Below, piece by piece: positions 17,400-26,418 of a stretch of 64,000 bases of DNA. The number at the start of each line of letters is the position of its first letter. The stretch's first letter is position 1. Location of the stretch: contig CALRXU020000013.1 of the NCBI GenBank assembly GCA_943372215.1, forward strand, positions 84,819 to 148,818, in the 5' to 3' direction. A model generated the notes under the pieces. That model saw only the letters and a program-made list of their open reading frames with translations. It was not told the DNA's origin and did not search any database. Origin of the DNA: UBA6183 sp943372215. Lineage in GTDB: Bacteria; Bacteroidota; Bacteroidia; UKL13-3. The position numbers were made by a program, and so were the translations under genes.

Positions 17400-20270
17400 A
17401 TGCAAATCGCCAGCAATTACCGTGATGAATTTGTAAAGCGTCACATCTCTCCCATTCAAAACGACACTGAAGCCATGCTTAAAACCATTGGTATAAATAG
17501 TGTTGACCAATTGATTGATGAAACAATACCTTCACATATTCGCCTGAAAGAAAGAATGAAGTTGCCAGAGGCAATGGGTGAAATGGAACTGTTAAGCATG
17601 TTAAAAGCGATTTCAGAAAAGAACATATTAAACAAAAACTTTATTGGAATGGGGTATTACGGCACGCATACCCCAAATGTGGTTTTACGTAACATATTTG
17701 AAAACCCAGGATGGTATACAGCATACACGCCATATCAAGCCGAAATTGCCCAAGGACGTTTAGAAGCATTGTTGAACTACCAAACCATGATTATTGATTT
17801 AACTGGTATGGAAATAGCCAACGCCAGTTTGTTAGATGAAGGAACGGCAGCGGCAGAGGCCATGCATATGTTACATGCTGAAAGTAAAAACACCACTGCC
17901 ACCAAGTTTTTTGTATCGGAATTGTGTTTCCCACAAACCATTGATGTGCTAAAAACACGCACTGAACCTATTGGTGTAGAGTTGGTAATTGGTAACCACC
18001 AAACTGTACAACTAGACAACACTTTCTTTGGCGCATTGATACAATATCCTGCTGGAAATGGTGAAGTATTTGATTACAGCCAGTTTATGGCCAATGCCAT
18101 AGCCAACAATGTTATGGTAGCAGTTGCAGCAGATTTGTTAAGCTTAACCCTATTAACCCCTCCTGGCGAATGGGGAGCTGATGTGGTATTGGGATCAGCA
18201 CAACGTTTTGGTGTGCCTATGGGTTATGGCGGACCACATGCTGGTTTTTTTGCTACCAAAGATGCTTATAAACGCCAGATGCCTGGACGTATTATTGGTG
18301 TGAGTATTGACGCACAAGGCAACAGTGCTTTGCGCATGGCGTTACAAACCCGCGAGCAACACATACGCAGGGAAAAAGCAACCTCTAATATATGCACGGC
18401 CCAAGTTTTGTTATCTATTATGGCAAGCATGTATGGCGTTTATCATGGCCCAGACGGATTAAAGGGGATTGCAGCCAGAACCCATGGATTGGCTAACCAG
18501 TTGGGACATGTATTAACAGAACTGGGCTTTAAACAAAAAAACACCCATTTCTTTGACACATTATTGGTTGAGGTTCCTTCGGCTGATAAAGCTTTAGCCG
18601 ATTGCCTAAAAGCATCTATCAATATCCGCAAATATGATGATAACCACATTGGTATTTCTATTGATGAAACACATACCATTGCTGATGTTAATTTATTGGT
18701 AAGCGCGCTTACAGGAAAAGAATCGCACCTTAAGGCGCATGATACAACGGTGTTAAACGCACCGGCACATTTTATACGTAAGAGCAGTTACATGACACAT
18801 CCTGTGTTTAACTCACATCATAGTGAGCATGAAATGTTGCGTTATATCAAATATCTGGAATCAAAAGATTTGTCGCTTTGCCATAGTATGATTGCTTTGG
18901 GTTCTTGTACCATGAAGTTAAATGCTACCGCAGAAATGATTCCAGTAACCATGCCGGGATTCGGGCAGTTACATCCCTTTGTGCCTCGTAATCAAGCAAC
19001 AGGTTACACCCAAATTTTTAACGACCTGTCAGAATACTTAAAACAAGTTACTGGTTTTGCTGGTATTAGTTTACAACCCAATGCAGGCGCTCAAGGCGAG
19101 TATGCCGGCTTAATGGTTATTCGTGAATACTTCAAGTCAATTGGTGAAAGCCATAGGAATATTGCATTAATTCCTTCTTCTGCGCATGGAACAAACCCTG
19201 CCAGTGCTGTAATGGCAGGTATGAAGGTGATTGTAACCAAAACCCTTGAAAACGGGTATGTAGATATTGATGATTTGCGCGCCAAAGCGGAGGAACATAA
19301 AGATAATTTAGCTTGTTTAATGGTTACTTATCCAAGTACCTTTGGGGTATTTGAAGAGCGCATTACAGAAATTTGCGAGATTATTCACCAATGCGGTGGA
19401 CAAGTGTATATGGATGGCGCTAATATGAATGCGCAGGTTGGATTAACCAGCCCCGCCAATATTGGTGCTGACGTGTGCCATTTGAATTTGCATAAAACAT
19501 TCTGCATTCCTCATGGAGGTGGAGGACCTGGCATGGGACCTATTGGTGTAGCTGCACATTTGGAGCCATTTTTACCCGGACATAGTGTAGTAAACATGGA
19601 AGGTGGAAAACATAGCATGCACGCAGTGAGTGCTGCGCCTTGGGGCAGTGCTTCTATCCTACTTATTTCTTATGCTTATATTAGAATGATGGGGACTGAA
19701 GGCTTAGAAAATGCTACCAAATATGCTATCCTAAATGCCAATTACATCAAAGCTCGCTTGGAAAAACACTACGAAATATTGTATGTTGGGAGCAAAGGAA
19801 GATGTGCCCATGAAATGATTTTAGATACCCGTGTATTTAAAGCTGCTAGTGGAGTGGAAGCCGAAGATATTGCCAAACGGTTAATGGATTATGGATTCCA
19901 TGCACCAACCATGAGTTTCCCGGTTGCGGGTACCATCATGGTTGAACCTACTGAAAGTGAACCTAAAGCTGAATTGGATCGCTTTTGCGATGCGATGATT
20001 AGTATCAAACATGAAGTTGAAGCAATTATTGCTGGTACAGCAGATAAAACAGACAATGTGCTTAAAAATGCGCCTCATACTGCCCACGTTGTTACGGCAG
20101 ACGAATGGTCGCATGTATATAGCCGCCAACAAGCTGCCTACCCTTTGCCTTATGTTAAAGTGGCCAAATTTTGGCCTACTGTTGGACGTGTGAACAATAC
20201 ATATGGTGATAGAAATCTGGTATGCGCTTGTTTGCCAATAGAGGCTTATGAGGGTGCAACAAGCAACTAA
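17400..20270 (+). CDS. gcvP: Glycine dehydrogenase (decarboxylating), P-protein
   Basis: 956 residues, the single-chain homodimeric form of the glycine cleavage system P-protein. It decarboxylates glycine with PLP and passes the aminomethyl group to lipoylated GcvH. The N-terminal half has FIGMGYYGTHTPNVVLRNI; the C-terminal half has ALGSCTMKLNATAEM and the PLP Lys in LHKTFCIPHGGGGPGMGPIG. Full length. No gcvT or gcvH is nearby, which is common in this phylum. The 186-base upstream gap has no structure I recognise as a glycine riboswitch. A clear terminator follows the stop. Confidence 0.98.
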   Translation: MQIASNYRDEFVKRHISPIQNDTEAMLKTIGINSVDQLIDETIPSHIRLKERMKLPEAMGEMELLSMLKAISEKNILNKNFIGMGYYGTHTPNVVLRNIFENPGWYTAYTPYQAEIAQGRLEALLNYQTMIIDLTGMEIANASLLDEGTAAAEAMHMLHAESKNTTATKFFVSELCFPQTIDVLKTRTEPIGVELVIGNHQTVQLDNTFFGALIQYPAGNGEVFDYSQFMANAIANNVMVAVAADLLSLTLLTPPGEWGADVVLGSAQRFGVPMGYGGPHAGFFATKDAYKRQMPGRIIGVSIDAQGNSALRMALQTREQHIRREKATSNICTAQVLLSIMASMYGVYHGPDGLKGIAARTHGLANQLGHVLTELGFKQKNTHFFDTLLVEVPSADKALADCLKASINIRKYDDNHIGISIDETHTIADVNLLVSALTGKESHLKAHDTTVLNAPAHFIRKSSYMTHPVFNSHHSEHEMLRYIKYLESKDLSLCHSMIALGSCTMKLNATAEMIPVTMPGFGQLHPFVPRNQATGYTQIFNDLSEYLKQVTGFAGISLQPNAGAQGEYAGLMVIREYFKSIGESHRNIALIPSSAHGTNPASAVMAGMKVIVTKTLENGYVDIDDLRAKAEEHKDNLACLMVTYPSTFGVFEERITEICEIIHQCGGQVYMDGANMNAQVGLTSPANIGADVCHLNLHKTFCIPHGGGGPGMGPIGVAAHLEPFLPGHSVVNMEGGKHSMHAVSAAPWGSASILLISYAYIRMMGTEGLENATKYAILNANYIKARLEKHYEILYVGSKGRCAHEMILDTRVFKAASGVEAEDIAKRLMDYGFHAPTMSFPVAGTIMVEPTESEPKAELDRFCDAMISIKHEVEAIIAGTADKTDNVLKNAPHTAHVVTADEWSHVYSRQQAAYPLPYVKVAKFWPTVGRVNNTYGDRNLVCACLPIEAYEGATSN

Positions 20271-20292
20271 AGTATCAAATTGATTAATGAAG

Positions 20293-20328
20293 GCGGTTAT
20301 TTCTTGTCAGGAATAACCGCTTTTGTTT
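20293..20328 (+). terminator. Terminator after gcvP
   Basis: Inverted repeat GCGGTTATT / AATAACCGC with a 10-base loop, then TTTTGTTT. It lies 22 bases after the gcvP stop and reads as a rho-independent terminator on the plus strand. Confidence 0.75.
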
Positions 20329-20458
20329 TACATCCATTACATTTTTTTTATTGATTTATAAGCAATTACGCAAAAACAGCCACTCATACTGAAAAATAGC
20401 TTTTTATTTTGTATTTATTCCACTTATTTCGTATTGCGTTAGTTTAAATAAAAAAGCC

Positions 20459-21094
20459 ATGCTTAACACTGCATTACAAAACATCCGTTACTTATTCAGT
20501 TCAAGAATATTTGAATTTGAGGCCAAAACATACTATGAAGGCACTCAAGAGAAACAAAGTTTGCGCAAGCTTTTCAAATTAATGAATGTGCATCAGGATA
20601 TTAATTTTTTTAGCCCAATCCAAATTCAATTTAGGGGAGTTTCTTTGTTGGATAGTTCAAAATTGGTAACTAAAGTACTTGGTAAACCAGCCCTCACCTC
20701 ATCAAAACATTACTTTAATGCTGCTTTTAAAACATTAGCTTATAAACACGAAGTACATGAAGTGCAAGCAAGCACCATTATTAACTTGCTTGATAATAAA
20801 GTAATTAGTTGTACTTACCACATTGATACTACCAGTAAGGAGGTTGCCAGTAAAATTAAACAAACCTTGTGCAGCAAATATGGTATTGACAATGATTTTA
20901 CTGACACAAGTTTCTGCATTATTGATGAATATGAAAATAAGATCATCTTTACGCTTGAGCATGAATTGGTGATTCATTACGTTGCAGCAGGTAAGGATAC
21001 ACAAGAAAAAATAACGGCTATTTTAAGCCAAATTGAGGGACAAAAACAACGTTTACTTAGAAAAGAAAAACACCAAATGGAATTGGCATTTTAA
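20459..21094 (+). CDS. Uncharacterised cytoplasmic protein
   Basis: 211 residues, no signal peptide, no membrane segment. The sequence looks alpha/beta with several beta-rich stretches (VISCTYHIDTT, SFCIIDEYENKIIFTLEHELVIHYV) and a charged C-terminal helix (GQKQRLLRKEKHQMELAF). I recognise no family. It stands alone between the gcvP terminator and the convergent ABC-F gene. Codon use resembles its neighbours, and the frame is long and uninterrupted, so it is probably real. Function cannot be proposed. Confidence 0.7.
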   Translation: MLNTALQNIRYLFSSRIFEFEAKTYYEGTQEKQSLRKLFKLMNVHQDINFFSPIQIQFRGVSLLDSSKLVTKVLGKPALTSSKHYFNAAFKTLAYKHEVHEVQASTIINLLDNKVISCTYHIDTTSKEVASKIKQTLCSKYGIDNDFTDTSFCIIDEYENKIIFTLEHELVIHYVAAGKDTQEKITAILSQIEGQKQRLLRKEKHQMELAF

Positions 21095-21130
21095 TTGACT
21101 GGAGAGCCATTTTACCTGATTAGTTTAACA

Positions 21131-23029
21131 TTACTCACTCAATTCCAACCAGCGCATTCCTTTATCATCAAGCATGGTGGTGAGTTCTTCTACTTCCTTC
21201 CCCCAAGCCAACAATTCCTCATGGTTATTGCTTCCAGTATTTAACTTACTTACAACCAGCGCTTTTTGCTGCTCTAGTTGTGGGATTTCCTGATTTAACT
21301 GTTCCAACTCTTGTTGTTCTTTAAAAGAGAGTTTTCGTTTTACCGGGGTTTGTGCAACTGCTTCTGCTGCTTTAGTTTCCACTTTGGGTGCTTTTGACTC
21401 TACTTGTAAATTTTTGGCCTTTGTTTTCTTTTCGTCTTGCTCGTCTAAATAATCCTGGTAGTTGCCATTAAAATCCCTGATTACCCCTTCTCCTTCAAAA
21501 ATAAACAAGTGATCAACCAGCTTATCCATAAAATAGCGGTCATGGGTTACAATTACCAAACAACCTTTGTAGCTTTCTAAAAAGTCTTCGAGTACGTTTA
21601 AGGTTTGTATGTCCAAATCGTTGGTGGGTTCATCCAGCACCAAAAAGTTTGGGTTTTTAATCAATACTGTAAGTAAAAACAACCTCCTGCGCTCGCCTCC
21701 ACTTAATTTGCTCACGTAGGTATGTTGCATTTTATCATCAAACAAAAAACGTTTGCACAATTGCGTAGCTGTTACTTTTTCTCCTCTGCCTAATTCCACA
21801 TATTCCGCAATGTCTTTTACCACATCAAGTACCCTTTTGTCTTCCTTTATTTGCAAACCCACTTGCGAATAATAACCATACCTTACGGTATCTCCTTTAC
21901 TGATGTGTCCTGAGTCAGGCTTATCCAACTCCATAATCACATTGAGGAAAGTACTTTTACCCACCCCATTTTTTCCAATAATCCCTACCCTTTCACCTGG
22001 TTTAAACATGTAATTGAAATCATCAATTACCTTTAATCCCGGGAAACTCTTGTTAACATGGTGGAGCTCTATAATTTTACCGCCCAGTCGTTGCATTTTC
22101 ATATCCAACTCCACCTTTTTGTTTTCCATTTTTTGGCTGGCCTTTTCTTTTGTTTCATAAAAGGCATCAATGCGGGCTTTTTGTTTGGTACCCCTGGCTT
22201 TAGGTTGCTTGCGCATCCATTCCAGTTCTTTTCTCAATAAGTTTTTGGCTTTGTCAATTTCTCGCTCCTCTTTAAACTCCCGCTCAGCTTTCTTCTCTAC
22301 ATAATAAGCATAGTTGCCCTTGTAGGTATACAATTGTCCATTGTCTAATTCTATAATCTCATTACAAACGGCATCTAAAAAATAACGATCATGCGTTACT
22401 AAAAACAGGGTAACATCGGCACTTTTAAGGTACCCTTCCAACCATTCAATCATTTCTACGTCCAAATGATTGGTGGGCTCATCCATAACAATTAAGTCAG
22501 GAGTTTGAATAAGTATTTTAGCCAAGGCCAGCCTTTTACGTTGGCCACCGCTTAACATGGTTACAGATTGATCATAGCGGGTAATGCTGAGTTTAGTAAG
22601 GATTTGCTTAATGCGACTTTCATAATCCCAAGCATTAAGCCGCTCCATGTTTTCCATGGCATGCTGCAATTTTTGCATGGTACCCTCATCATGATTGGTT
22701 TCAGATATGCGCAATACCTCTTCATACTCAGCAACGGCAAGCAATAACTCATTATTGCTATTAAATAACGCTTCCCATACGTTGAGGTTCGGATCTAAAT
22801 AAGGCTCCTGTGGTAAATACGCCACCTGAATATTTTTATCTGTTACCACTCGGCCTTCCCCATCTGATGTATCGGCTCCAGCTAAAATATTTAACAAATT
22901 GGTTTTCCCGGTGCCATTTTTGGCAATTAGGGCTATTTTATCTCCTTTTTCAACACTAAAGGTCAGGTTTTCAAACAACACCCTATCACCATAGCGTTTG
23001 TTAATGTTTTCTGCACGTAAATAATTCAC
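21131..23029 (-). CDS. ABC-F family ATPase (Uup-like)
   Basis: 632 residues with two ABC domains and no membrane part. First Walker A ALIAKNGTGKTNLLN, signature MLSGGQRKRLALAKIL and Walker B LIVMDEPTNHLD; second Walker A GIIGKNGVGKSTFLN, signature KLSGGERRRLFLLTVL and FLVLDEPTNDLD. A charged linker lies between them and a C-terminal coiled coil (KLSFKEQQELEQLNQEI onward) resembles the Uup DNA-binding tail. ABC-F proteins act on ribosomes or nucleic acids rather than in transport. The gene is divergent from the MORN-repeat operon. Resistance function is unlikely but not excluded. Confidence 0.94.
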   Translation of the reverse strand: MNYLRAENINKRYGDRVLFENLTFSVEKGDKIALIAKNGTGKTNLLNILAGADTSDGEGRVVTDKNIQVAYLPQEPYLDPNLNVWEALFNSNNELLLAVAEYEEVLRISETNHDEGTMQKLQHAMENMERLNAWDYESRIKQILTKLSITRYDQSVTMLSGGQRKRLALAKILIQTPDLIVMDEPTNHLDVEMIEWLEGYLKSADVTLFLVTHDRYFLDAVCNEIIELDNGQLYTYKGNYAYYVEKKAEREFKEEREIDKAKNLLRKELEWMRKQPKARGTKQKARIDAFYETKEKASQKMENKKVELDMKMQRLGGKIIELHHVNKSFPGLKVIDDFNYMFKPGERVGIIGKNGVGKSTFLNVIMELDKPDSGHISKGDTVRYGYYSQVGLQIKEDKRVLDVVKDIAEYVELGRGEKVTATQLCKRFLFDDKMQHTYVSKLSGGERRRLFLLTVLIKNPNFLVLDEPTNDLDIQTLNVLEDFLESYKGCLVIVTHDRYFMDKLVDHLFIFEGEGVIRDFNGNYQDYLDEQDEKKTKAKNLQVESKAPKVETKAAEAVAQTPVKRKLSFKEQQELEQLNQEIPQLEQQKALVVSKLNTGSNNHEELLAWGKEVEELTTMLDDKGMRWLELSE

Positions 23030-23093
23030 CCTGCAAAGGTGCTAATAAAAGTGCATTTTTATGCTTTTCCCTTTTATTATTCGAAACAAATAA

Positions 23094-23101
23094 TATTTTT
23101 G
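23094..23101 (+). promoter_or_regulatory. Candidate -7 element (TATTTTTG) of the MORN/transglutaminase operon
   Basis: Exact TAnnTTTG match 26 bases before the ATG at 23128. A T-rich stretch occupies the -33 area but no exact TTTG. The only apparent promoter for the three-gene operon that follows. Confidence 0.45.
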
Positions 23102-23127
23102 GATGCAATTACTAATCATTAATATAC

Positions 23128-26100
23128 ATGCATCATAGAAATCCGTCTCTGATTAAGACAGCTTTATCTGTTGTTTTTATTGTTTTAACTCAAGTAAGTT
23201 TTGGTCAAGATATTGGCACGGCTTATCCTGACCCGAAAAAATCAATCGAAAAAGGCATTGCCCTGCACGATGAAGAAAAATATGACGAAGCAATTGCTGA
23301 ATATTTGTTGGTTAATGAAAATGACTCTTTTTATAATTTAGCCCTTTATGAGCTTGCTGTAACCTACCGTGCAGCAAAACAATATGACAAAGCCATTGAT
23401 GTCGCACTTAAAGGACTTGCCTTAAATACTGAGCTCAACATAAACTTATTGCAAGAATACGGCAATGCTTTAGATGATGCTGGCCAAAAAGACTCTGCTA
23501 TAAAGGTGTATGAATATGGTTTGTTAAAATACCCATATGCTGTTCCTTTCTTATATGAAAAGGCCAATGCTTATAGTAAAGCAAAAGAGTGGGACAACGC
23601 TATTAAGTTTCATATAGAAGCTATCCGGATGAACCCTTATGCCAGCGGCAACCATTTACGTATTGGTATTTTGGCAGCAAATGCCCAAAAACCGGCATTG
23701 GCATTAATGGCATTAAACACGTATTGTATGCTTAGTACAAACAGAGAACGAACGTTTAGTGTGCTGCAAATCATGGAAAAAATTGCCAATAATGAGTACG
23801 AAAAAACAGATACCATTGATGAAAAACACTTTGCTTTTGCAAAGGACCTAGAAGATATTGATTTAATTATCTATTCTAAAGCAGCCGTTTCTCCAAAGTA
23901 TAAAGGTATTGTAAAGTTAAACTACCACCTGCTTAAACAACTTCAGGTGCTATGCGAAAAGCTACCTGACGGTTACACCTCAGACAATTGGTTGATGAAC
24001 CATTATGTAAACTTGTATAAAGATGTTTGGAATAAAAAATACTTTGAGGCTTGTGCATTACACAGCTTTAGGTATTTGGATGACAAGAATGTAAAATCAC
24101 TGCGGGTTAGCAGAAACAAACAATTGGAAGTATTTACCAATTGGGCTACTGCGTTATTTAATGAGATACGCGACAATAAAACACAAGTGGTTGATGGTAA
24201 AGAAACAAAGATTAGACTTTGGTATGAAGATGGTGTGTTAGGCGCAATCGGTGATGAAAACAAAAACGGTGAAAATGAAGGTAAATGGCTATATTACAAT
24301 GAACATGGGATTTTAACAGCAGAAGGCATATATGTAAATGGTAAAAAAGATGGCGACTGGAAATATTATCATCCCGCAGGGCAACTTAAAGCCATTGAGC
24401 AGATGAAAATGGGTGAATTACATGGCACTTATACAAAATATTTTAAAAACGGTTCTTTGGAAGAAGTTTCAAATTTTGAAAACAACAAGTATAATGGAGA
24501 GGCATTGTTTTACAATGCGAACAATACTTTACGTATGAGGCTATTTGTAACCAACGGTAAATTAGATAAACAAAAAGAAGTGTATTCATTTACAGGAGCG
24601 CTGCAAAGCCGCGAAGATATTAAAGATGGCATTAATGAAGGGGCTTATAAGACTTACTACCCAAATGGGGCAGTTAATTTAGATGCAAAAGCCGTAAAAG
24701 ACAAACTTACCGGAAAGGTTACCTACTACCATGATAATGGCAAGGTTCGCACCAATGGCGAGTTTAACAATGGAAACCGCATTGGCGAATGGAAATGGTA
24801 TTATGCTAATGGTACGCTTGAAACAGTTGGCACTTATAACAATGACAAAGAAACCGGAATTTGGAAATATTATTCAGAAACTGGTAAACTCTCAAAAGAG
24901 GATATTTACGAAAATGGAACAAAAAAAGGTGCTTATAAGTTATATGATTATAATGGCCAGTTGTATGCTGAAATATTAGTAAGAGGCAGTAAAATAGATG
25001 CCTATAAATATTATGATACCACAGGGAAAATAATGCTTGAAGCGAAGGCATCTGGCAGCAAATTTAAGTTTATCAGACTTAGCGAGTACCGTAATAAAAT
25101 AATTGAAGGAGAGTTGGTTAATGGAGATGAGCAGGGTTTATGGAAATATTACTATGAAAATGGTGCCTTGGAGTATGAGGTGAATTTTGAAAAAGGAGTT
25201 AAAAAGGGAATTTACACCAACTACTATAAAAACGGTAAAAAACAAGCTGAAACAATGTATGTAGAGGGTGAGCCAGATGGCTTTTACAGGGCGTACCATA
25301 TGAATGGAAAAACCAAAACGGAGGGATATTATAAGAATGGCACACGCTGCGGCACGTGGAAGTATTATGCCATTAATGGAGTTCTTGAAACAAAGGAGTT
25401 CTACATTGATGGTGAAGCAAATGGCAAATTAGAAAGTTTTGAATTTGATGGTAAACCACACGGATTCTCAATCTACGACTATACATATTTTAACAACTAT
25501 GTAATCACCGATACTGCTGGTAAAGTTTGCTCTGCCAGTAACTTAAAGTTTGGTACCGGTAAGTATGAGTTGTTTGATGCGCATAAACAGCAAATGGTAA
25601 AAGGCTATTATAAAGCTGGTGAGCGCGATTCTGTTTATTTGTTTTACCATGGAAATGGTAAAGTATCGGGAAAAGAGTTTTTTAAATTTGGAAAAAGAAA
25701 TGGATTGGCTACTTACTATTATGAAAATGGCAAAGTTAGTTCAACAGGAATTTATACAAATGGAGAAAAGGATAGCATTTGGGCTTATTATGATGAAGCT
25801 GGTAGGTTAACTCGGAAATCAAATTTTAAAGCAGGAAATTACCAAGGGAAATATATTGGTTACCATATCAATGGTAAAGTAGAGTTGGATTGCACTTATC
25901 AAAATGACGAATTACAAGGTAATTATAAACTTTACAGCTATGAGGGTGTATTGGTGCTGGATGCCATTTATAATGGTGGTGTTTTGGTTGCTTATAGTTA
26001 CTTGGGTAAAGATGGCAATTTATTACCGTATACCCCTGTTAAAAACTCAACAGCCAATATTAAAACGTATTTCCCTAATGGCAATTTGGCCATGCAGTAT

Positions 26101-26415
26101 CAATTGGTAAATGGCCTCAGACAGGGTAAATATTTGCGCTATTATGAGAGTGGTAAGCTCTATTTAGACATCGATTATACAGATGGTGACTATAACGGAA
26201 CCTATAAAATTTATTATGCCAATGGTAACCTTCAGGAACATGAACAATACTATTATGATGAACTCAATGGAACTTGCTCATACTATCATGAGAATGGGAA
26301 ATTGGCCAATGAAACGCAGTATATATATGGCAACAAACATGGCATATCTAGAAACTATGACAATACTGGGAAACAAACCAGCGTTATTAAATATTTATAT
26401 AACAGAAGCTACTAA
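23128..26415 (+). CDS. Secreted TPR plus MORN_2-repeat protein
   Basis: 1095 residues. A signal peptide (LIKTALSVVFIVLTQVSFGQ) is followed by tetratricopeptide-like repeats to about residue 220 (YDEAIAEYLLVNEND, KQYDKAIDVALKGL, KEWDNAIKFHIEAI). After a linker, from about residue 385 to the C-terminus, come about 30 copies of a 23-residue unit of the type GxWKYYxxNGxLxxxxxYxNGxx, the MORN_2 (toxin-antitoxin YwqK-like) repeat. Such arrays form long beta solenoids. No catalytic domain is seen. It is the first gene of an operon with two DUF3857 proteins, 3 bases away, suggesting a shared periplasmic or surface role. The name 'toxin-antitoxin' attached to this repeat should not be taken literally here. 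Confidence 0.9.
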   Translation: MHHRNPSLIKTALSVVFIVLTQVSFGQDIGTAYPDPKKSIEKGIALHDEEKYDEAIAEYLLVNENDSFYNLALYELAVTYRAAKQYDKAIDVALKGLALNTELNINLLQEYGNALDDAGQKDSAIKVYEYGLLKYPYAVPFLYEKANAYSKAKEWDNAIKFHIEAIRMNPYASGNHLRIGILAANAQKPALALMALNTYCMLSTNRERTFSVLQIMEKIANNEYEKTDTIDEKHFAFAKDLEDIDLIIYSKAAVSPKYKGIVKLNYHLLKQLQVLCEKLPDGYTSDNWLMNHYVNLYKDVWNKKYFEACALHSFRYLDDKNVKSLRVSRNKQLEVFTNWATALFNEIRDNKTQVVDGKETKIRLWYEDGVLGAIGDENKNGENEGKWLYYNEHGILTAEGIYVNGKKDGDWKYYHPAGQLKAIEQMKMGELHGTYTKYFKNGSLEEVSNFENNKYNGEALFYNANNTLRMRLFVTNGKLDKQKEVYSFTGALQSREDIKDGINEGAYKTYYPNGAVNLDAKAVKDKLTGKVTYYHDNGKVRTNGEFNNGNRIGEWKWYYANGTLETVGTYNNDKETGIWKYYSETGKLSKEDIYENGTKKGAYKLYDYNGQLYAEILVRGSKIDAYKYYDTTGKIMLEAKASGSKFKFIRLSEYRNKIIEGELVNGDEQGLWKYYYENGALEYEVNFEKGVKKGIYTNYYKNGKKQAETMYVEGEPDGFYRAYHMNGKTKTEGYYKNGTRCGTWKYYAINGVLETKEFYIDGEANGKLESFEFDGKPHGFSIYDYTYFNNYVITDTAGKVCSASNLKFGTGKYELFDAHKQQMVKGYYKAGERDSVYLFYHGNGKVSGKEFFKFGKRNGLATYYYENGKVSSTGIYTNGEKDSIWAYYDEAGRLTRKSNFKAGNYQGKYIGYHINGKVELDCTYQNDELQGNYKLYSYEGVLVLDAIYNGGVLVAYSYLGKDGNLLPYTPVKNSTANIKTYFPNGNLAMQYQLVNGLRQGKYLRYYESGKLYLDIDYTDGDYNGTYKIYYANGNLQEHEQYYYDELNGTCSYYHENGKLANETQYIYGNKHGISRNYDNTGKQTSVIKYLYNRSY

Positions 26416-26418
26416 TAC

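Noticed and set aside
24280..26412. Regular DNA periodicity that might be a CRISPR or satellite
   Set aside because: It follows the 23-residue MORN_2 coding repeat, in frame, with diverged DNA.
23128..26415. Toxin-antitoxin system suggested by MORN_2 naming
   Set aside because: No toxin or antitoxin gene is present; the repeat name comes from a database label.
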